A stretch of DNA of 64,000 nucleotides, taken from NCBI RefSeq assembly GCF_030246845.1, contig NZ_CP126889.1, positions 5,375,729 to 5,439,728 of the forward strand. Reading direction: 5' to 3'. The translations under genes were made by a program, and so were the position numbers. Under the pieces are notes generated by a model, which was not told the DNA's origin, did not search any database, and saw nothing but the letters and a program-made list of their open reading frames with translations. Position 1 is the stretch's first letter, and each line of letters opens with the position of its first letter. The DNA is from Enhydrobacter sp. (GTDB taxonomy: Bacteria > Pseudomonadota > Alphaproteobacteria > Reyranellales > Reyranellaceae). Shown here piece after piece: positions 54,754 through 63,513 of this stretch.

Positions 54754-55704
54754 TCAGCCGAAGAGCGTTGCGACGTCCTCGTCGCTCAGCGCCTGGCCGG
54801 TGCGGAGCCGCTGCTCGGCTTGCCGGGCCGCCTCGCCGGCCGGGTGGCCCGGCCGATGGCCGGGTCCCGGGGCGATGCGCCGCGGTGTCTGCGTCGCGGT
54901 GGTCGGCGGCCCGCCGGGCGCGGAGGCGTTCCGCGCGCGAAGGGCCGCCTGGGCCTTGTCGTAGAGCATGGCCTTCAGGGCCACGCCCACGATGGAACTC
55001 TCGAACGTGTTCTGGATGCGCTCGTACGGCACGCCCTGCGCCACGAGGTAGCTCGCCAGCTCCTCGTAGGTCCGGCGCGCCCTCTCGGCGCCGAAATGCT
55101 CGGGATATTGCCGCGCGAGCTTGTCGGACTCGGCCTGCCGGCGCTGAGCGCTCGCCTGCGCCGCGCGCTCGCGCGCCGCCTGCAGCTCCTGCTGGTGGCG
55201 CTGCGCGGCCTGCTGGATGGTCGCGAACTCGGCGTCGCGCTGGGCCGACAGCCGCGCGAACTCGGCCGGGTTCTCCGCCGCGAGCTTCGGCCAGTCGTAC
55301 TGGCTCCACCGGCCTTGGAAGGCCTGCGCCATGCGCGGCGCGGTTTCGGACAGCCACTGCGCGAGCGCGCCGCGCTCGCGGCCGAACTGCTGCATGCGCT
55401 CCTCCAGCGCCTTGCGCGTCAGCGCCGCCTCCTCGATCTTGCGGCTGGTGGCGGCGACGCGCTCCTTCTCCTGCGCATGGATCGCCACCCGCACCTCCGG
55501 ATCGGCGATGCGGTCCCACAGCGCCTTGCGCTCGGCCGACCAGAATTCCGGCGGCTGGTCGTGGCGGACGGCGGTCGGCGCGGGCTCCTCGTCCCGCGCA
55601 TCGCCTTCGATGCCAGCGACGTCCTCGGGCGTCGCCTGCTCGGCGTGCTCGGCCGGATCGTCGGTGGCGGTGATCTCAGTCTCGGTTGCGTTCGCGATGT
55701 TCAC
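54754..55704 (-). CDS. Phage scaffold protein
   Basis: The 316-aa protein is acidic at the N-terminus, then has a long coiled-coil-rich, Gln/Ala/Arg-rich middle (QQAAQRHQQELQAARERAAQ), and a Pro/Gly-rich tail. This is the typical composition of an internal scaffold that guides capsid assembly. Its place between the portal and major capsid genes supports the assignment. No protease domain is seen. Confidence 0.75.
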   Translation of the reverse strand: MNIANATETEITATDDPAEHAEQATPEDVAGIEGDARDEEPAPTAVRHDQPPEFWSAERKALWDRIADPEVRVAIHAQEKERVAATSRKIEEAALTRKALEERMQQFGRERGALAQWLSETAPRMAQAFQGRWSQYDWPKLAAENPAEFARLSAQRDAEFATIQQAAQRHQQELQAARERAAQASAQRRQAESDKLARQYPEHFGAERARRTYEELASYLVAQGVPYERIQNTFESSIVGVALKAMLYDKAQAALRARNASAPGGPPTTATQTPRRIAPGPGHRPGHPAGEAARQAEQRLRTGQALSDEDVATLFG

Positions 55705-55933
55705 GGATGACCTCGTCGTTGTCGGCTTCGTCGATGATGGCGGCCAGCTCGGCCTTGAGCTCGAGGGCGGCGCGGACGCGGCAATGAAGCGCCTCGCGCC
55801 GGCTCTCGCTGTCCTCGTTGATCCACTGCGCCGTGAGCTTCTTCACGTAGGCGTCGAACGCCCAGCCGGCGCCCTCGATCGCCTCGCGCGCCCGCAGCAC
55901 GCGCCGGCGCTTCTGCTCGAAATCGTCGCTCAT
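55676..55933 (-). CDS. Small phage protein, 85 aa
   Basis: The 85-aa protein is helical and charged (KRRRVLRAREAIEGAGWAFD, ALELKAELAAIIDEADND) and sits between portal and scaffold. It overlaps the portal stop by 4 bp and its 3' end covers the start of the scaffold gene by about 29 bp. Function is unknown; a head-assembly accessory is likely. Confidence 0.6.
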   Translation of the reverse strand: MSDDFEQKRRRVLRAREAIEGAGWAFDAYVKKLTAQWINEDSESRREALHCRVRAALELKAELAAIIDEADNDEVIREHRERNRD

Positions 55934-58041
55934 GGCCGTCCCTGCCTTCCGGCCGCAATCTGCTCGCGCCGCAGCTCGGCATCGAGGCTGGCCTTCTCGC
56001 GGGCGAGCTGCATGTCGAGCCGGGCGCGCTCGCGCTTGAGCGCGATCTCCGCTGCGAGTTTCTCGCGCGCCAGCCGGGCCTCGGATTGCTGCTTCACCCG
56101 CTCGACCTCGGCCTGCAGGCGGACAGCGGCCATCGCGGGGTCCGCCGGCGGCGGCGCGCTCGCCTGCTGCCGCTGCGCCAGCGCGATCTGCTGCGGCTCG
56201 TTCACGAACTGCGCGGTGTTCTTGAAGCCGGCCGCCTGCACCATCTTGCGGAAGGTGTTGGCGCACTGCTCCAGGGTGACGGCGAGCGGCCCGCCCGGCG
56301 CCGCCAGCAGCGTCTTCTGGCCCTGCGCGATCAGCGCCAGGTTCTGGAGCTGCTGGTGCTTGTTGCCGGTGCCGAGCCCGACATCGACCTCGAGGCTCAT
56401 GTCGTCCGGCCACCGGGTGGGATCGCAGCGCGCCCAGCAGGCGGTGCCGGGCGCCGCATCGGATGCCGGCGCACCCTTCCAGTAGTGGATCTCGCCCGAC
56501 GCGGCCCGCTTCACCGCGCGGTAGATCAGCCGGAACAGCCGCTTGATCGAGGTCTCGGCCAGCGTGCGCGCGATCAGCTCGATGCGCGCGTCGGCCGCCG
56601 AGGTGACGATCGCCGCGCCGGTCGCCGTCGGGTTCATCGCCTCGTCTGGCACGCCCTGGTTGTTGGGCGTTACGCCGGTGCGCTTCTGCTGGATCTCGTC
56701 CTTCCACTGCAGCACGGCCAGTGCGTCGGTCATCTGCGACGGCACCGTCACCCAGGCGAGATTGTCGGCGCTGGGTTTCTGGCCCTGGCGCATGCGGATC
56801 GGCATGCCGGGCGTCCAGTCGATCAGGCTCGCGAGATCGACCGCGTCCGACACCGCCGGCCGCGGCCGGTTCACGAGATACATGTTGTCGAGCATGCCAC
56901 GCGCCACGGCGGTGCCGATCTCCTGGATGTCCTTCACCTGGTCGAACAGCGAGCGGCCTTCGATCGTGTGGCTCATCAGGATCGGCGAGCCGGGCACGAT
57001 CGGGGCGATGCCGTCGGTCCATTCCTCGTTCTCGATCAGCGCCGAGACCTGCCCGCCGGCATGGGCATAGACGACGCGGCGCATTTCCGAGATTCCGTCG
57101 CCGTCCCAGTCGAATTTCACGAACGCCACCACGACCCACAGCCGGCGCTCGCTGTCGTCGCGCTCGCCCGCCGGCGGGATCACGTCCGGCTGCCGCCCGG
57201 CCTGCTCGGTCGTCTGGAGATCGTCGGACGAAAGGTTGTCGATCGTCGCCCGGTCGAGCCCCAGGGCACGCAGATCCGACGCCGTCACCTGCTTGCGGTA
57301 GCCGGCGAAGCTCGCGCCGTCGATGTGCCGCGCCTCGGGCGAGACCAGCCCGTCCTCCGGCGCGATATTGTCGACGCGCACTTTCCTGACGGTGCGGCGG
57401 ACGGTAATGGTCCCGCTGTAGGTCGCGGGCCCGTCCGCCGGTCCGTCATCCTGCGCGACCTCGAAGGCCACCTCGGCCTTCGCCATCGCGGCGCGCTGCG
57501 CGATCTCGGCCTGCATCAGCGCCCAGGCATCGGCCGGCAGCGCGGCGACCGCGGTGCGCTTCACCTCCTCGATATCCTCGACATCGACCGCACCCCAGGC
57601 CAGCCGATACATCAGCGCGTCCTTCAGGAACCAGTACAGCCAGGTGAAGCCCTCGTTCTCGCGCATGAAGAGATGCGGGATATAGTCCGACGCCTCGCGC
57701 GCGGCCTGCTCGTCGCCCGGATTGTCGGGCGTGAACCGCACGATGTCCTCGCCCAAGGCGAAGACCCGCATCAGCGCCGGCATGATCGATTCGACCGTGT
57801 CGGCGTATTCGCTGGTGACGATCCGCGACTGGCCCTCGACCTCGTCGCCGCGCGGCGCGCGATCGTAGAACGCGAGCGACGCCTGCCGCACCGCGCCGAG
57901 CTCGCCTTCCTGCCACTGCCGCGCCCGCTGCTCCTCGCGGAACAGCGCCGCCTTCAGCCTCTCCTCGCGGCCGTCCCGCTGACCGTCTCGCCGCTCTTGC
58001 CGCCGTCCGTCGTTCGCCATCAGCGATTCCTCTTTCGCCAT
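55930..58041 (-). CDS. Phage portal protein, SU10-like
   Basis: The 703-aa protein starts MAKEESLMANDGRRQERRDG and contains SYDADTVESIMPALM-type stretches (SEYADTVESIMPALMRVFAL) and TGVTPNNQGVPDEAMNPTAT, the pattern of SU10-like portal proteins. A long coiled-coil tail (about 615-690, AEVERVKQQSEARLAREKLA) ends the protein. Portals form the ring through which DNA passes. No terminase gene lies upstream: the next gene is a forward TetR regulator. The start may be 58041 or Met-8 (58020). Confidence 0.85.
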   Translation of the reverse strand: MAKEESLMANDGRRQERRDGQRDGREERLKAALFREEQRARQWQEGELGAVRQASLAFYDRAPRGDEVEGQSRIVTSEYADTVESIMPALMRVFALGEDIVRFTPDNPGDEQAAREASDYIPHLFMRENEGFTWLYWFLKDALMYRLAWGAVDVEDIEEVKRTAVAALPADAWALMQAEIAQRAAMAKAEVAFEVAQDDGPADGPATYSGTITVRRTVRKVRVDNIAPEDGLVSPEARHIDGASFAGYRKQVTASDLRALGLDRATIDNLSSDDLQTTEQAGRQPDVIPPAGERDDSERRLWVVVAFVKFDWDGDGISEMRRVVYAHAGGQVSALIENEEWTDGIAPIVPGSPILMSHTIEGRSLFDQVKDIQEIGTAVARGMLDNMYLVNRPRPAVSDAVDLASLIDWTPGMPIRMRQGQKPSADNLAWVTVPSQMTDALAVLQWKDEIQQKRTGVTPNNQGVPDEAMNPTATGAAIVTSAADARIELIARTLAETSIKRLFRLIYRAVKRAASGEIHYWKGAPASDAAPGTACWARCDPTRWPDDMSLEVDVGLGTGNKHQQLQNLALIAQGQKTLLAAPGGPLAVTLEQCANTFRKMVQAAGFKNTAQFVNEPQQIALAQRQQASAPPPADPAMAAVRLQAEVERVKQQSEARLAREKLAAEIALKRERARLDMQLAREKASLDAELRREQIAAGRQGRP

Positions 58042-58177
58042 GGCTGCCTAAATGGGGAAGTTGGTAAGTGGAACGTCAAGCGGCCGCACGCCGTCTATTC
58101 AAGGGAGCGCGCCGAAGCGACCGGGCGATATTCCTGCCCGCTTGCAATCGCCCTGCGCCTGGGGCGGAATGACCGTG

Positions 58178-58819
58178 ATGGCGGGAAGGCGCATGGGTGC
58201 AGGACGCGCACCGGGCAAGCGCGGCGCGGCGCGTCTCAACCGGGCGGACTGGATCGCGGCGGGGCAGGCCGTGCTGTGCGAGGCGGGGATCGCGGGGCTG
58301 CGCCTTTCGGCGCTGACGCGGCGTCTCGGCGCCTCGACCGGCAGCTTCTACCACCATTTCGAGGACATGGACGCCTATCTTGCCGTTCTCGCTCGGCAGT
58401 TCACGCGCGCCGACGTGAGACGCATCCTCGATCGCGCGGCGCAGGGTGCGTCGGGGCCGCTTTCGCGCATCCGCCGGCTCGCCGCGATCTCGCTCAGCAG
58501 CCGCATCTTCCCGCTCGATCGCGCGATGCGCGTCTGGGCGACGTCGGACCGCCGCGCCGCGGCCAGCGTCAAGGCGGCGGAGAAGCTGGTGCTCGCCTTC
58601 CTGACCGACGCCTTTCGCGAGCTCGGCTTCTCGCCCGACGACGCGGCGCTGCGCGCGCATCTCCTGCTCTCGGCCAACGTCGCCCTGATCGGCGCCTTCC
58701 GCCTCACCGGCGACCGCGCCTTCTTCGAGCGCAGCCTCGATCTGTTGACGCGCGATGCGCCGGCGCGCGCGGCGGGCGCTACTCGGCCGCCTGCCGCTTC
58801 GGCGATCCGGAGGTCGTGA
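58178..58819 (+). CDS. TetR family transcriptional regulator
   Basis: The protein has about 213 aa from Met at 58178, preferred because GGGGCGG lies at suitable distance. The helix-turn-helix is within LNRADWIAAGQAVLCEAGIA to LTRRLGASTGSFYHHFEDMD, and the rest is the helical ligand-binding domain. It sits at the right edge of the phage block. Its last 41 bp overlap the convergent HpaB-type gene, the most likely neighbour in function. Alternative starts lie upstream in the same frame. Confidence 0.82.
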   Translation: MAGRRMGAGRAPGKRGAARLNRADWIAAGQAVLCEAGIAGLRLSALTRRLGASTGSFYHHFEDMDAYLAVLARQFTRADVRRILDRAAQGASGPLSRIRRLAAISLSSRIFPLDRAMRVWATSDRRAAASVKAAEKLVLAFLTDAFRELGFSPDDAALRAHLLLSANVALIGAFRLTGDRAFFERSLDLLTRDAPARAAGATRPPAASAIRRS

Positions 58820-60218
58820 CGCCCGCCGCCTCCAGCGCCCGCGCCTTGGCGCGCGCCAGGTCGTAGGTGCGGTTCATCATGATGCGCTGCGCCGCCAGGC
58901 CGCCGCCCGCCTGCAGCGCCACCACGAACTGCCAGCCGCCATAGGCATCCGCCGTCAGGTCGCGGATCAGATTGTAGACCCGCATGCGCGTTTCGATGTC
59001 GACGTCGTTCCTGGTGTGCAGGTACTTGCGGATGTGTCGGCCCGATTCTTCGTTCCTGAGATCGGCCTCGAGCGGCAGCGTCAGCACCAGCCCGCCGCTC
59101 ACGTCGTGCAGGTAGCGCACGATCTGGTGATAGTTGGCGGCGTAGTAGTACTTCGCCGCGTTGATCGCGAGCGTGTTGGGATGGACCATGCCGGACGGCG
59201 TGGTCTCGAAATGCCGGCACGCATAGTCGAGGCTCATGCGCAGCATCTCGGCGTAGGTGATCAGCTCGGCGATCGAGTTCATCACCGTCGGATCCCGGTC
59301 CTTCCCCTGGTGCTCCGAGACGAGCTGGGCCAGCCCGACGAACAGCTCCGACATCCGCACCGCCTCGATCAGCCCGCCGGTCCGCTCCCACAGGCCGAGC
59401 GACTGCGCGAGGCGGCTCGCGAGCTGCACCTCGCCGGCCAGGAACACGCGGTCCCACGGCACGAACACGTCGTCGAACACGACGAAGCCTTCCGGCATGC
59501 TGTGATGCGCGCTCGCCGGATAATCGAAGGCGTTGAGCTCCGCCGGGGCGAAGCTGCGGTTGATGATGGTCACGCCCTTGCTGTTCACCGGGACGGAGAA
59601 GGAGACGGCGTAGTCCTTCTCGTCCTGCCGCATGCCCTTGGTCGGCATCACCACCAGCTCGTGCACCAGCGACGCCGCCGTGATGTGGAGCTTGGCGCCG
59701 CGCACCACGATGCCGTCCTTGTTGCGATCGACGATGCGGACGTAGAGATCGGGATCGTCCTGCTCGTGCGCGCGGCGCTTGCGGTCGCCCTTGGGATCGG
59801 TGATCACCTCGGCGGCGCGCAGGTCGTGGTCGCGGCAATGACGGTACATGCGCTCGATATTGTCGGCGCACTGCGGGTTCACCTGCGCCACGTCGTCCTT
59901 GACGCTCATCAGCGCCATGTAGACGCCGGTCACCGCGGTGCCGATCGATGTGTGCTGCAAGAGCTCGACCCGCTTGGCGAGATCCTGCTCGCTGCGCGGG
60001 ATCTGGTAGATGCGATGCGCCTCGCCGCCCTCCTCGGTGCGGTAGCGCCGCAGCGCACCGTAGTCCGCCGCATCGTAGTCATAGTCGACCGCCGTCAGCG
60101 CGATCGGGACCTTGAAGCGCGGATGCCGCGTGATGTCGTCGATGCGCTCGCCATCCCAGTAGGTGACGCGGCCGTCGCGCAGGCTCTCGACATATTGCTG
60201 CGGTGTCTTGAGGCCCAT
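58779..60218 (-). CDS. 4-hydroxyphenylacetate 3-hydroxylase (HpaB) family, oxygenase component
   Basis: The 479-aa protein has the HpaB/HpaA family pattern, with RRYRTEEGGEAHRIYQIPRS and IINRSFAPAELNAFDYPASA, and VFDDVFVPWDRVFLAGE in the C-terminal half. It binds FADH2 supplied by a separate reductase and hydroxylates a phenol. GGAGGAAAG precedes the start at 60218. It lies opposite a hydratase of the hpaH type. The reductase HpaC is not near. The size is shorter than E. coli HpaB, so the substrate may differ. Confidence 0.85.
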   Translation of the reverse strand: MGLKTPQQYVESLRDGRVTYWDGERIDDITRHPRFKVPIALTAVDYDYDAADYGALRRYRTEEGGEAHRIYQIPRSEQDLAKRVELLQHTSIGTAVTGVYMALMSVKDDVAQVNPQCADNIERMYRHCRDHDLRAAEVITDPKGDRKRRAHEQDDPDLYVRIVDRNKDGIVVRGAKLHITAASLVHELVVMPTKGMRQDEKDYAVSFSVPVNSKGVTIINRSFAPAELNAFDYPASAHHSMPEGFVVFDDVFVPWDRVFLAGEVQLASRLAQSLGLWERTGGLIEAVRMSELFVGLAQLVSEHQGKDRDPTVMNSIAELITYAEMLRMSLDYACRHFETTPSGMVHPNTLAINAAKYYYAANYHQIVRYLHDVSGGLVLTLPLEADLRNEESGRHIRKYLHTRNDVDIETRMRVYNLIRDLTADAYGGWQFVVALQAGGGLAAQRIMMNRTYDLARAKARALEAAGVTTSGSPKRQAAE

Positions 60219-60298
60219 CTTTCCTCCGTTGTCGCAATTTTTCGGACCGTAACTCCTGTTATGGTGCAGAGCAACGCTCATTGGTCCGGTCACGGGTC

Positions 60299-60372
60299 GT
60301 GTCATCCCGAGCGAACGCGAGGGATCCTTGATCGGCGCCGGCCAAAGATCCCTCGCTGCGCTCGGGATGACA
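60299..60372. repeat. Dispersed palindromic repeat, family R (full copy)
   Basis: The arms are GTGTCATCCCGAGCG and GCGCTCGGGATGACAC, and the loop GATCGGCGCCGGCCAAAG is shared with the copy at 19929. It fills the divergent gap (252 bp) between the HpaB-type gene and hpaH. Otherwise that gap holds only probable promoter sequence. Confidence 0.9.
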
Positions 60373-60470
60373 CGGCCTTGCCAAAAGCAGTGGCGCTCAC
60401 GGGCCCTGAGACCTTGACGGCATCTTCGCGGGCTTTCACCTTCCATCGACTGGAACTGGGGAACGCCGCG

Positions 60471-61277
60471 ATGCTGGACAAATCGACCATCGACACGATC
60501 GCGCAGGCGCTGGATGTGGCGGAGAAGACGCGCACGCGCATCCGGCCGCCGTCGATCCAGTACGAAGGCTTCACGACCGAGGATGCCTATGCCGTCCAGC
60601 GCCGCTGGGTCGAGCTCAAGGTGGCGCGCGGCAATCCGGTCAAGGGCCGCAAGATCGGCCTCACTTCGCGCGCCATGCAGCGCCAGGCCAACATCACCGA
60701 GCCCGACTACGGCGCGCTGATGGAGGACATGTTCTACGGCACCGGCGCCGAGATCCCGATGAGCCGCTTCATCCAGCCGCGGCTCGAATGCGAGCTGGGC
60801 TTCGTGATCGGCAAGCGGCTCGAGGGGCCCAACTGCACCATCTTCGACGTGCTGAGCGCGACCGACTACATCGTGCCGGCGGCGGAGATCGTCGACGGCC
60901 GCACGCACCGCGTCGATCCCGACACCCAGAGGCCGCGCTCGGTGCTGGACAGCATCGCCGACAACGCCGGCAACGCCGCCCTCGTCATCGGCGGGCGGCC
61001 GATCAGGCCGATGGACGTCGACCTGCGCTGGGTGGGCGTGCTCTGCCACCGCAACAACGTCATCGAGGAGTCCGGCGTGGCCGCCGCGGTGCTGAACCAT
61101 CCGGCCAACGGCGTCGCCTGGCTCGCCAACAAGCTCGCCCCGTTCGGCACCGCGCTCGAGCCCGGCGAGTTCGTGCTGGGCGGCTCCTTCACCAGCGTCG
61201 TCGAGGCGCGCGCCGGCGACACCTTCCACATCGACTACGGCCCGCTCGGCTCGATCTCGGCGCGGTTCGCCGGCTAG
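60471..61277 (+). CDS. hpaH: 2-oxo-hepta-3-ene-1,7-dioate hydratase
   Basis: The 268-aa protein belongs to the fumarylacetoacetate-hydrolase-like hydratases. IGLTSRAMQRQANITEPDYG and RLECELGFVIGKRLEG hold the metal-binding residues, and LNHPANGVAWLANKLAPFG is the HpaH-type C-terminal core. It hydrates 2-oxohepta-3-ene-1,7-dioate in the homoprotocatechuate pathway. It is divergent from an HpaB-type monooxygenase, consistent with a 4-hydroxyphenylacetate route, though the other hpa genes are not in view. MhpD-like hydratases are the alternative. Confidence 0.88.
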   Translation: MLDKSTIDTIAQALDVAEKTRTRIRPPSIQYEGFTTEDAYAVQRRWVELKVARGNPVKGRKIGLTSRAMQRQANITEPDYGALMEDMFYGTGAEIPMSRFIQPRLECELGFVIGKRLEGPNCTIFDVLSATDYIVPAAEIVDGRTHRVDPDTQRPRSVLDSIADNAGNAALVIGGRPIRPMDVDLRWVGVLCHRNNVIEESGVAAAVLNHPANGVAWLANKLAPFGTALEPGEFVLGGSFTSVVEARAGDTFHIDYGPLGSISARFAG

Positions 61278-61285
61278 ACAGGTTC

Positions 61286-61359
61286 GTGTCATCCCGAGCG
61301 CAGGCGAGGGATCCTTCGCGGCGCCGATTAAAGATCCCTCACCTCGTTCGGGATGACAC
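61286..61359. repeat. Dispersed palindromic repeat, family R (full copy)
   Basis: The arms are GTGTCATCCCGAGCG and TTCGGGATGACAC with inner arms GAGGGATCCTT and AAAGATCCCTC. It lies 9 bp after the hpaH stop, before an acyl-CoA dehydrogenase gene on the same strand. Confidence 0.88.
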
Positions 61360-61381
61360 TTTGCTTGGAGAAACCTGCATC

Positions 61382-62617
61382 ATGACCGCGATCGCGTTCG
61401 AGCTGCCGCAGGAGATCGCCGCCGTTCGCGACGGCATCGCCGCCTTCATCCGCGCCGAGGTGGTGCCGCGGCACGAGAGGAACCACGATCTCCTGACCGA
61501 TCCGCAGCGTCTCTACGCGAAGGACGGCCGCTACGCGCCCGAGGTCGTCGCGCTGATGCGCGAGGTGCGCATGGCGTCGGCCAAGGCCGGCTACTATACG
61601 ATGTGCGTGCCGACCGAGCTGGGCGGCGGCGGGCTGGGGCTGCTCGCCTACTTCGTCGCCTGGGAGCAGATCTACCGCCAGTGCGGCATGCAGCACTGGC
61701 TCGGCGCCTATGTCGTCAGCCACTGGGCGTTCGGCCCCAGCGCCGTCCTGCGCGAGGTGACGCCGCAGGCGCGCGAGACCATCCTCGCCGACATGATGGC
61801 CGGCCGCACCTCGATGTGCTTCGGCCTTTCCGAGCCCGGCGCCGGCTCCGACGCGGCCATGATCAGGACGCGCGCCGAACCCGACGGCAACGGCTGGCGC
61901 CTGCACGGCCGCAAGATCTGGACCACCAACTCGCCGCAGGCCGACTGGGTGGTCGCCTTCGCCATCACCGATCCCGAACCGGCGCGCGCCAGGAAGGGCG
62001 GCATCAGCGCCTTCCTCGTCTCGACCCGGGCGCCGGGCTTCCAGGTCGAGAGCGTCATCCGCATGTTCGGCCATGCCGGCGGCAACGAGGGCCAGCTCGT
62101 GTTCGACGGCGTGCGCGTCGAGCCCGACCAGCTCGTGGGCACGCTGCACGACGGCTTCAGGATCGGGCTGCTCGGCGTCTCGCTGGGCCGTGTCTACAAC
62201 ACCGCGCGCGCCGTCGGGCTCGGCCGCTGGGCGCTCGAGAAGGCGCTCGACTATGCCGGGCAGCGCGAGGCCTTCGGCAGGAAGATCGCCGACTATCAGG
62301 GCGTCAGCTTCCCGCTCGCCGAGTCGGCGATGGAGCTGCACGCCGCGCATCTGATGGGTCTCAACGTGGCGCAGCTCCTCGACCGCGGCCAGCCCGCCAT
62401 CAAGGAGCTCTCGATGACCAAGGCCTACGCCGTCGAGATCGGCCTGCGCGCGGTCGACCGCGCCATGCAGGCGCACGGCGCCATCGGCCTCACCAACGAG
62501 CTGCACCTCACCCATGCCTGGCACGACCTGCGCGCGGTGAACATCGCCGACGGAACCAACGAGATCCTGCGCCGGACCATCGCCCATCGCCTGTTCGCGG
62601 GCGACGTCGATCTCTGA
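61382..62617 (+). CDS. Acyl-CoA dehydrogenase family protein
   Basis: The 411-aa protein shows SMCFGLSEPGAGSDAAMIRTR (FAD contact) and GRKIWTTNSPQADWVV, and ends in INIADGTNEILRRTIAHRL-type sequence (VNIADGTNEILRRTIAHRLF). It uses ETF as electron acceptor and removes hydrogen from an acyl-CoA. It probably forms a transcription unit with hpaH, separated only by a repeat. GGAG lies 11 bases before the start. The substrate is unknown. Confidence 0.9.
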   Translation: MTAIAFELPQEIAAVRDGIAAFIRAEVVPRHERNHDLLTDPQRLYAKDGRYAPEVVALMREVRMASAKAGYYTMCVPTELGGGGLGLLAYFVAWEQIYRQCGMQHWLGAYVVSHWAFGPSAVLREVTPQARETILADMMAGRTSMCFGLSEPGAGSDAAMIRTRAEPDGNGWRLHGRKIWTTNSPQADWVVAFAITDPEPARARKGGISAFLVSTRAPGFQVESVIRMFGHAGGNEGQLVFDGVRVEPDQLVGTLHDGFRIGLLGVSLGRVYNTARAVGLGRWALEKALDYAGQREAFGRKIADYQGVSFPLAESAMELHAAHLMGLNVAQLLDRGQPAIKELSMTKAYAVEIGLRAVDRAMQAHGAIGLTNELHLTHAWHDLRAVNIADGTNEILRRTIAHRLFAGDVDL

Positions 62618-62753
62618 TCCGCAACCTTCAGCGTCGCTGTACGTTTGTCCGGCACCCTCGAAGCACCGTCCCCTCTCCGGCACGCAAGGGTGTTGCATTG
62701 CAACCTCCGGCGGCCTGCGGTGTTTGTTCCATGTAGTACGGCCAGTTGCCCAA

Positions 62754-62930
62754 ATGTCCAAAACAGAACTCTTAAGGAAGGCCCAGGCCACGCGCGAGGA
62801 AGCCAGTCGCGCCAAGCGGCTGGCCCGGACGCTCACCCAGGAGGCGGACCGGTCCCGGCTGCTGCACTATGCCGAAGTGCTCGAGGACCGGGCCGACGCG
62901 CTGGAACGCGACGCCGGCTGCGCCGCCTGA
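62754..62930 (+). CDS. Small helical protein, 58 aa
   Basis: Almost the whole protein is one long charged helix (SKTELLRKAQATREEASRAK to LLHYAEVLEDRADALERDAG), similar to many short hypothetical alphaproteobacterial proteins whose function is unknown. There is no clear ribosome site. A TTG start at 62724 would add 10 residues. It stands alone between the dehydrogenase and a lipoprotein gene. Confidence 0.5.
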   Translation: MSKTELLRKAQATREEASRAKRLARTLTQEADRSRLLHYAEVLEDRADALERDAGCAA

Positions 62931-62964
62931 CGCCTGACGCTTGATCCGCGGAGGAGTGCAGGCC

Positions 62965-63147
62965 ATGAGACCCGGACGGCTCTTGTTCGCCTTGCTCGGC
63001 CTGCTCGTCCTCGCCGCCTGCAGCGCCACCGGCCAGCAGCAGGCTGCCGTAGGCACGATCCAGCTCCCCGGCGAGCGACCCGCTCCCGACCTTGGCCTGA
63101 ACGTTCCGCCCGACGCGTGGTCCGGTCCCGGCCGGCCTTCGCGATAG
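62965..63147 (+). CDS. Small lipoprotein, 60 aa
   Basis: A lipoprotein signal (LLVLAAC) precedes a 40-aa Pro/Gly-rich tail without other cysteines. GGAGGAG lies 11 bases before the ATG. Such short lipoproteins are common in this lineage and have no assigned function. A longer frame from 62941 is not needed. Confidence 0.6.
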   Translation: MRPGRLLFALLGLLVLAACSATGQQQAAVGTIQLPGERPAPDLGLNVPPDAWSGPGRPSR

Positions 63148-63170
63148 CGGCATGGAGATTTCGGAAGGTT

Positions 63171-63200
63171 GTGTCATCCCTCACTGTATTCGGATGATAC
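63171..63200. repeat. Decayed family-R repeat
   Basis: GTGTCATCCCTCACTGTATT followed by CGGATGATAC keeps the outer arms but has lost the middle. It lies between two forward genes. Confidence 0.6.
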
Positions 63201-63255
63201 ATTTGGGGTGCAAAACCTGTTGCGACTCACAACAGAGTGCGGCCACGGTGGGGCC

Positions 63256-63504
63256 ATGCGCATTCCTCTCTTCGCTTTGGGTGTCGCGCTGCTCGTCCCT
63301 GTGACCTCCGAGGCGGCGACGGCGTTCGGCAGCTTCACCGTCCAGGTGGTCGTGATCGGCACCTGCCGCATCGATGCGGTGCGGCTCCTGCCTCAACTCG
63401 CGAGCGCGACGGTGCCGCAGGTTTGCGCCGACGCCGGCAATGCCGGCGCTTCACCGCAGGTCACGCTTCACCGTCGCGGACGCACACTGCTGGTCGAGTT
63501 CTGA
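63256..63504 (+). CDS. Secreted protein with partial spore-coat-U features, 82 aa
   Basis: A signal peptide (about 1-21, ending SEA) is followed by FGSFTVQVVVIGTCRIDAVR and ATVPQVCADAG, which resembles the first strands of the spore-coat-U (Csu pilin) domain. The protein ends about 80 residues short of the normal domain, so it may be a truncated pilin or a small relative. It converges with the complete Csu-type gene, with only 9 bp between stops. Confidence 0.6.
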   Translation: MRIPLFALGVALLVPVTSEAATAFGSFTVQVVVIGTCRIDAVRLLPQLASATVPQVCADAGNAGASPQVTLHRRGRTLLVEF

Positions 63505-63513
63505 CGATCGGTA

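Larger units (their letters stand above)
42015..58041 (-). mobile_element. Phage-derived block (SU10-like podophage remnant), no terminase or integrase
   Basis: Seventeen leftward genes run from portal (58041) to a small protein at 42015, in the order portal, 85-aa, scaffold, major capsid, two small proteins, adaptor, three tail or unknown proteins, GNAT-like, a 278-aa protein, tail collar, methyltransferase and a lysis set. Most neighbours overlap by 1-4 bp and all frames are open. Missing are terminase, integrase, repressor and replication genes. Two forward genes (VOC, methyltransferase) and a vapBC-like locus with an IS630 are inserted. Host-type repeat family R also sits inside, implying long residence. 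Confidence 0.85.

Noticed and set aside
60219..61292. Extension of the HpaB-type frame to 61292
   Set aside because: It is antisense to the hpaH gene. The Met at 60218 has a good ribosome site and matches the family start.
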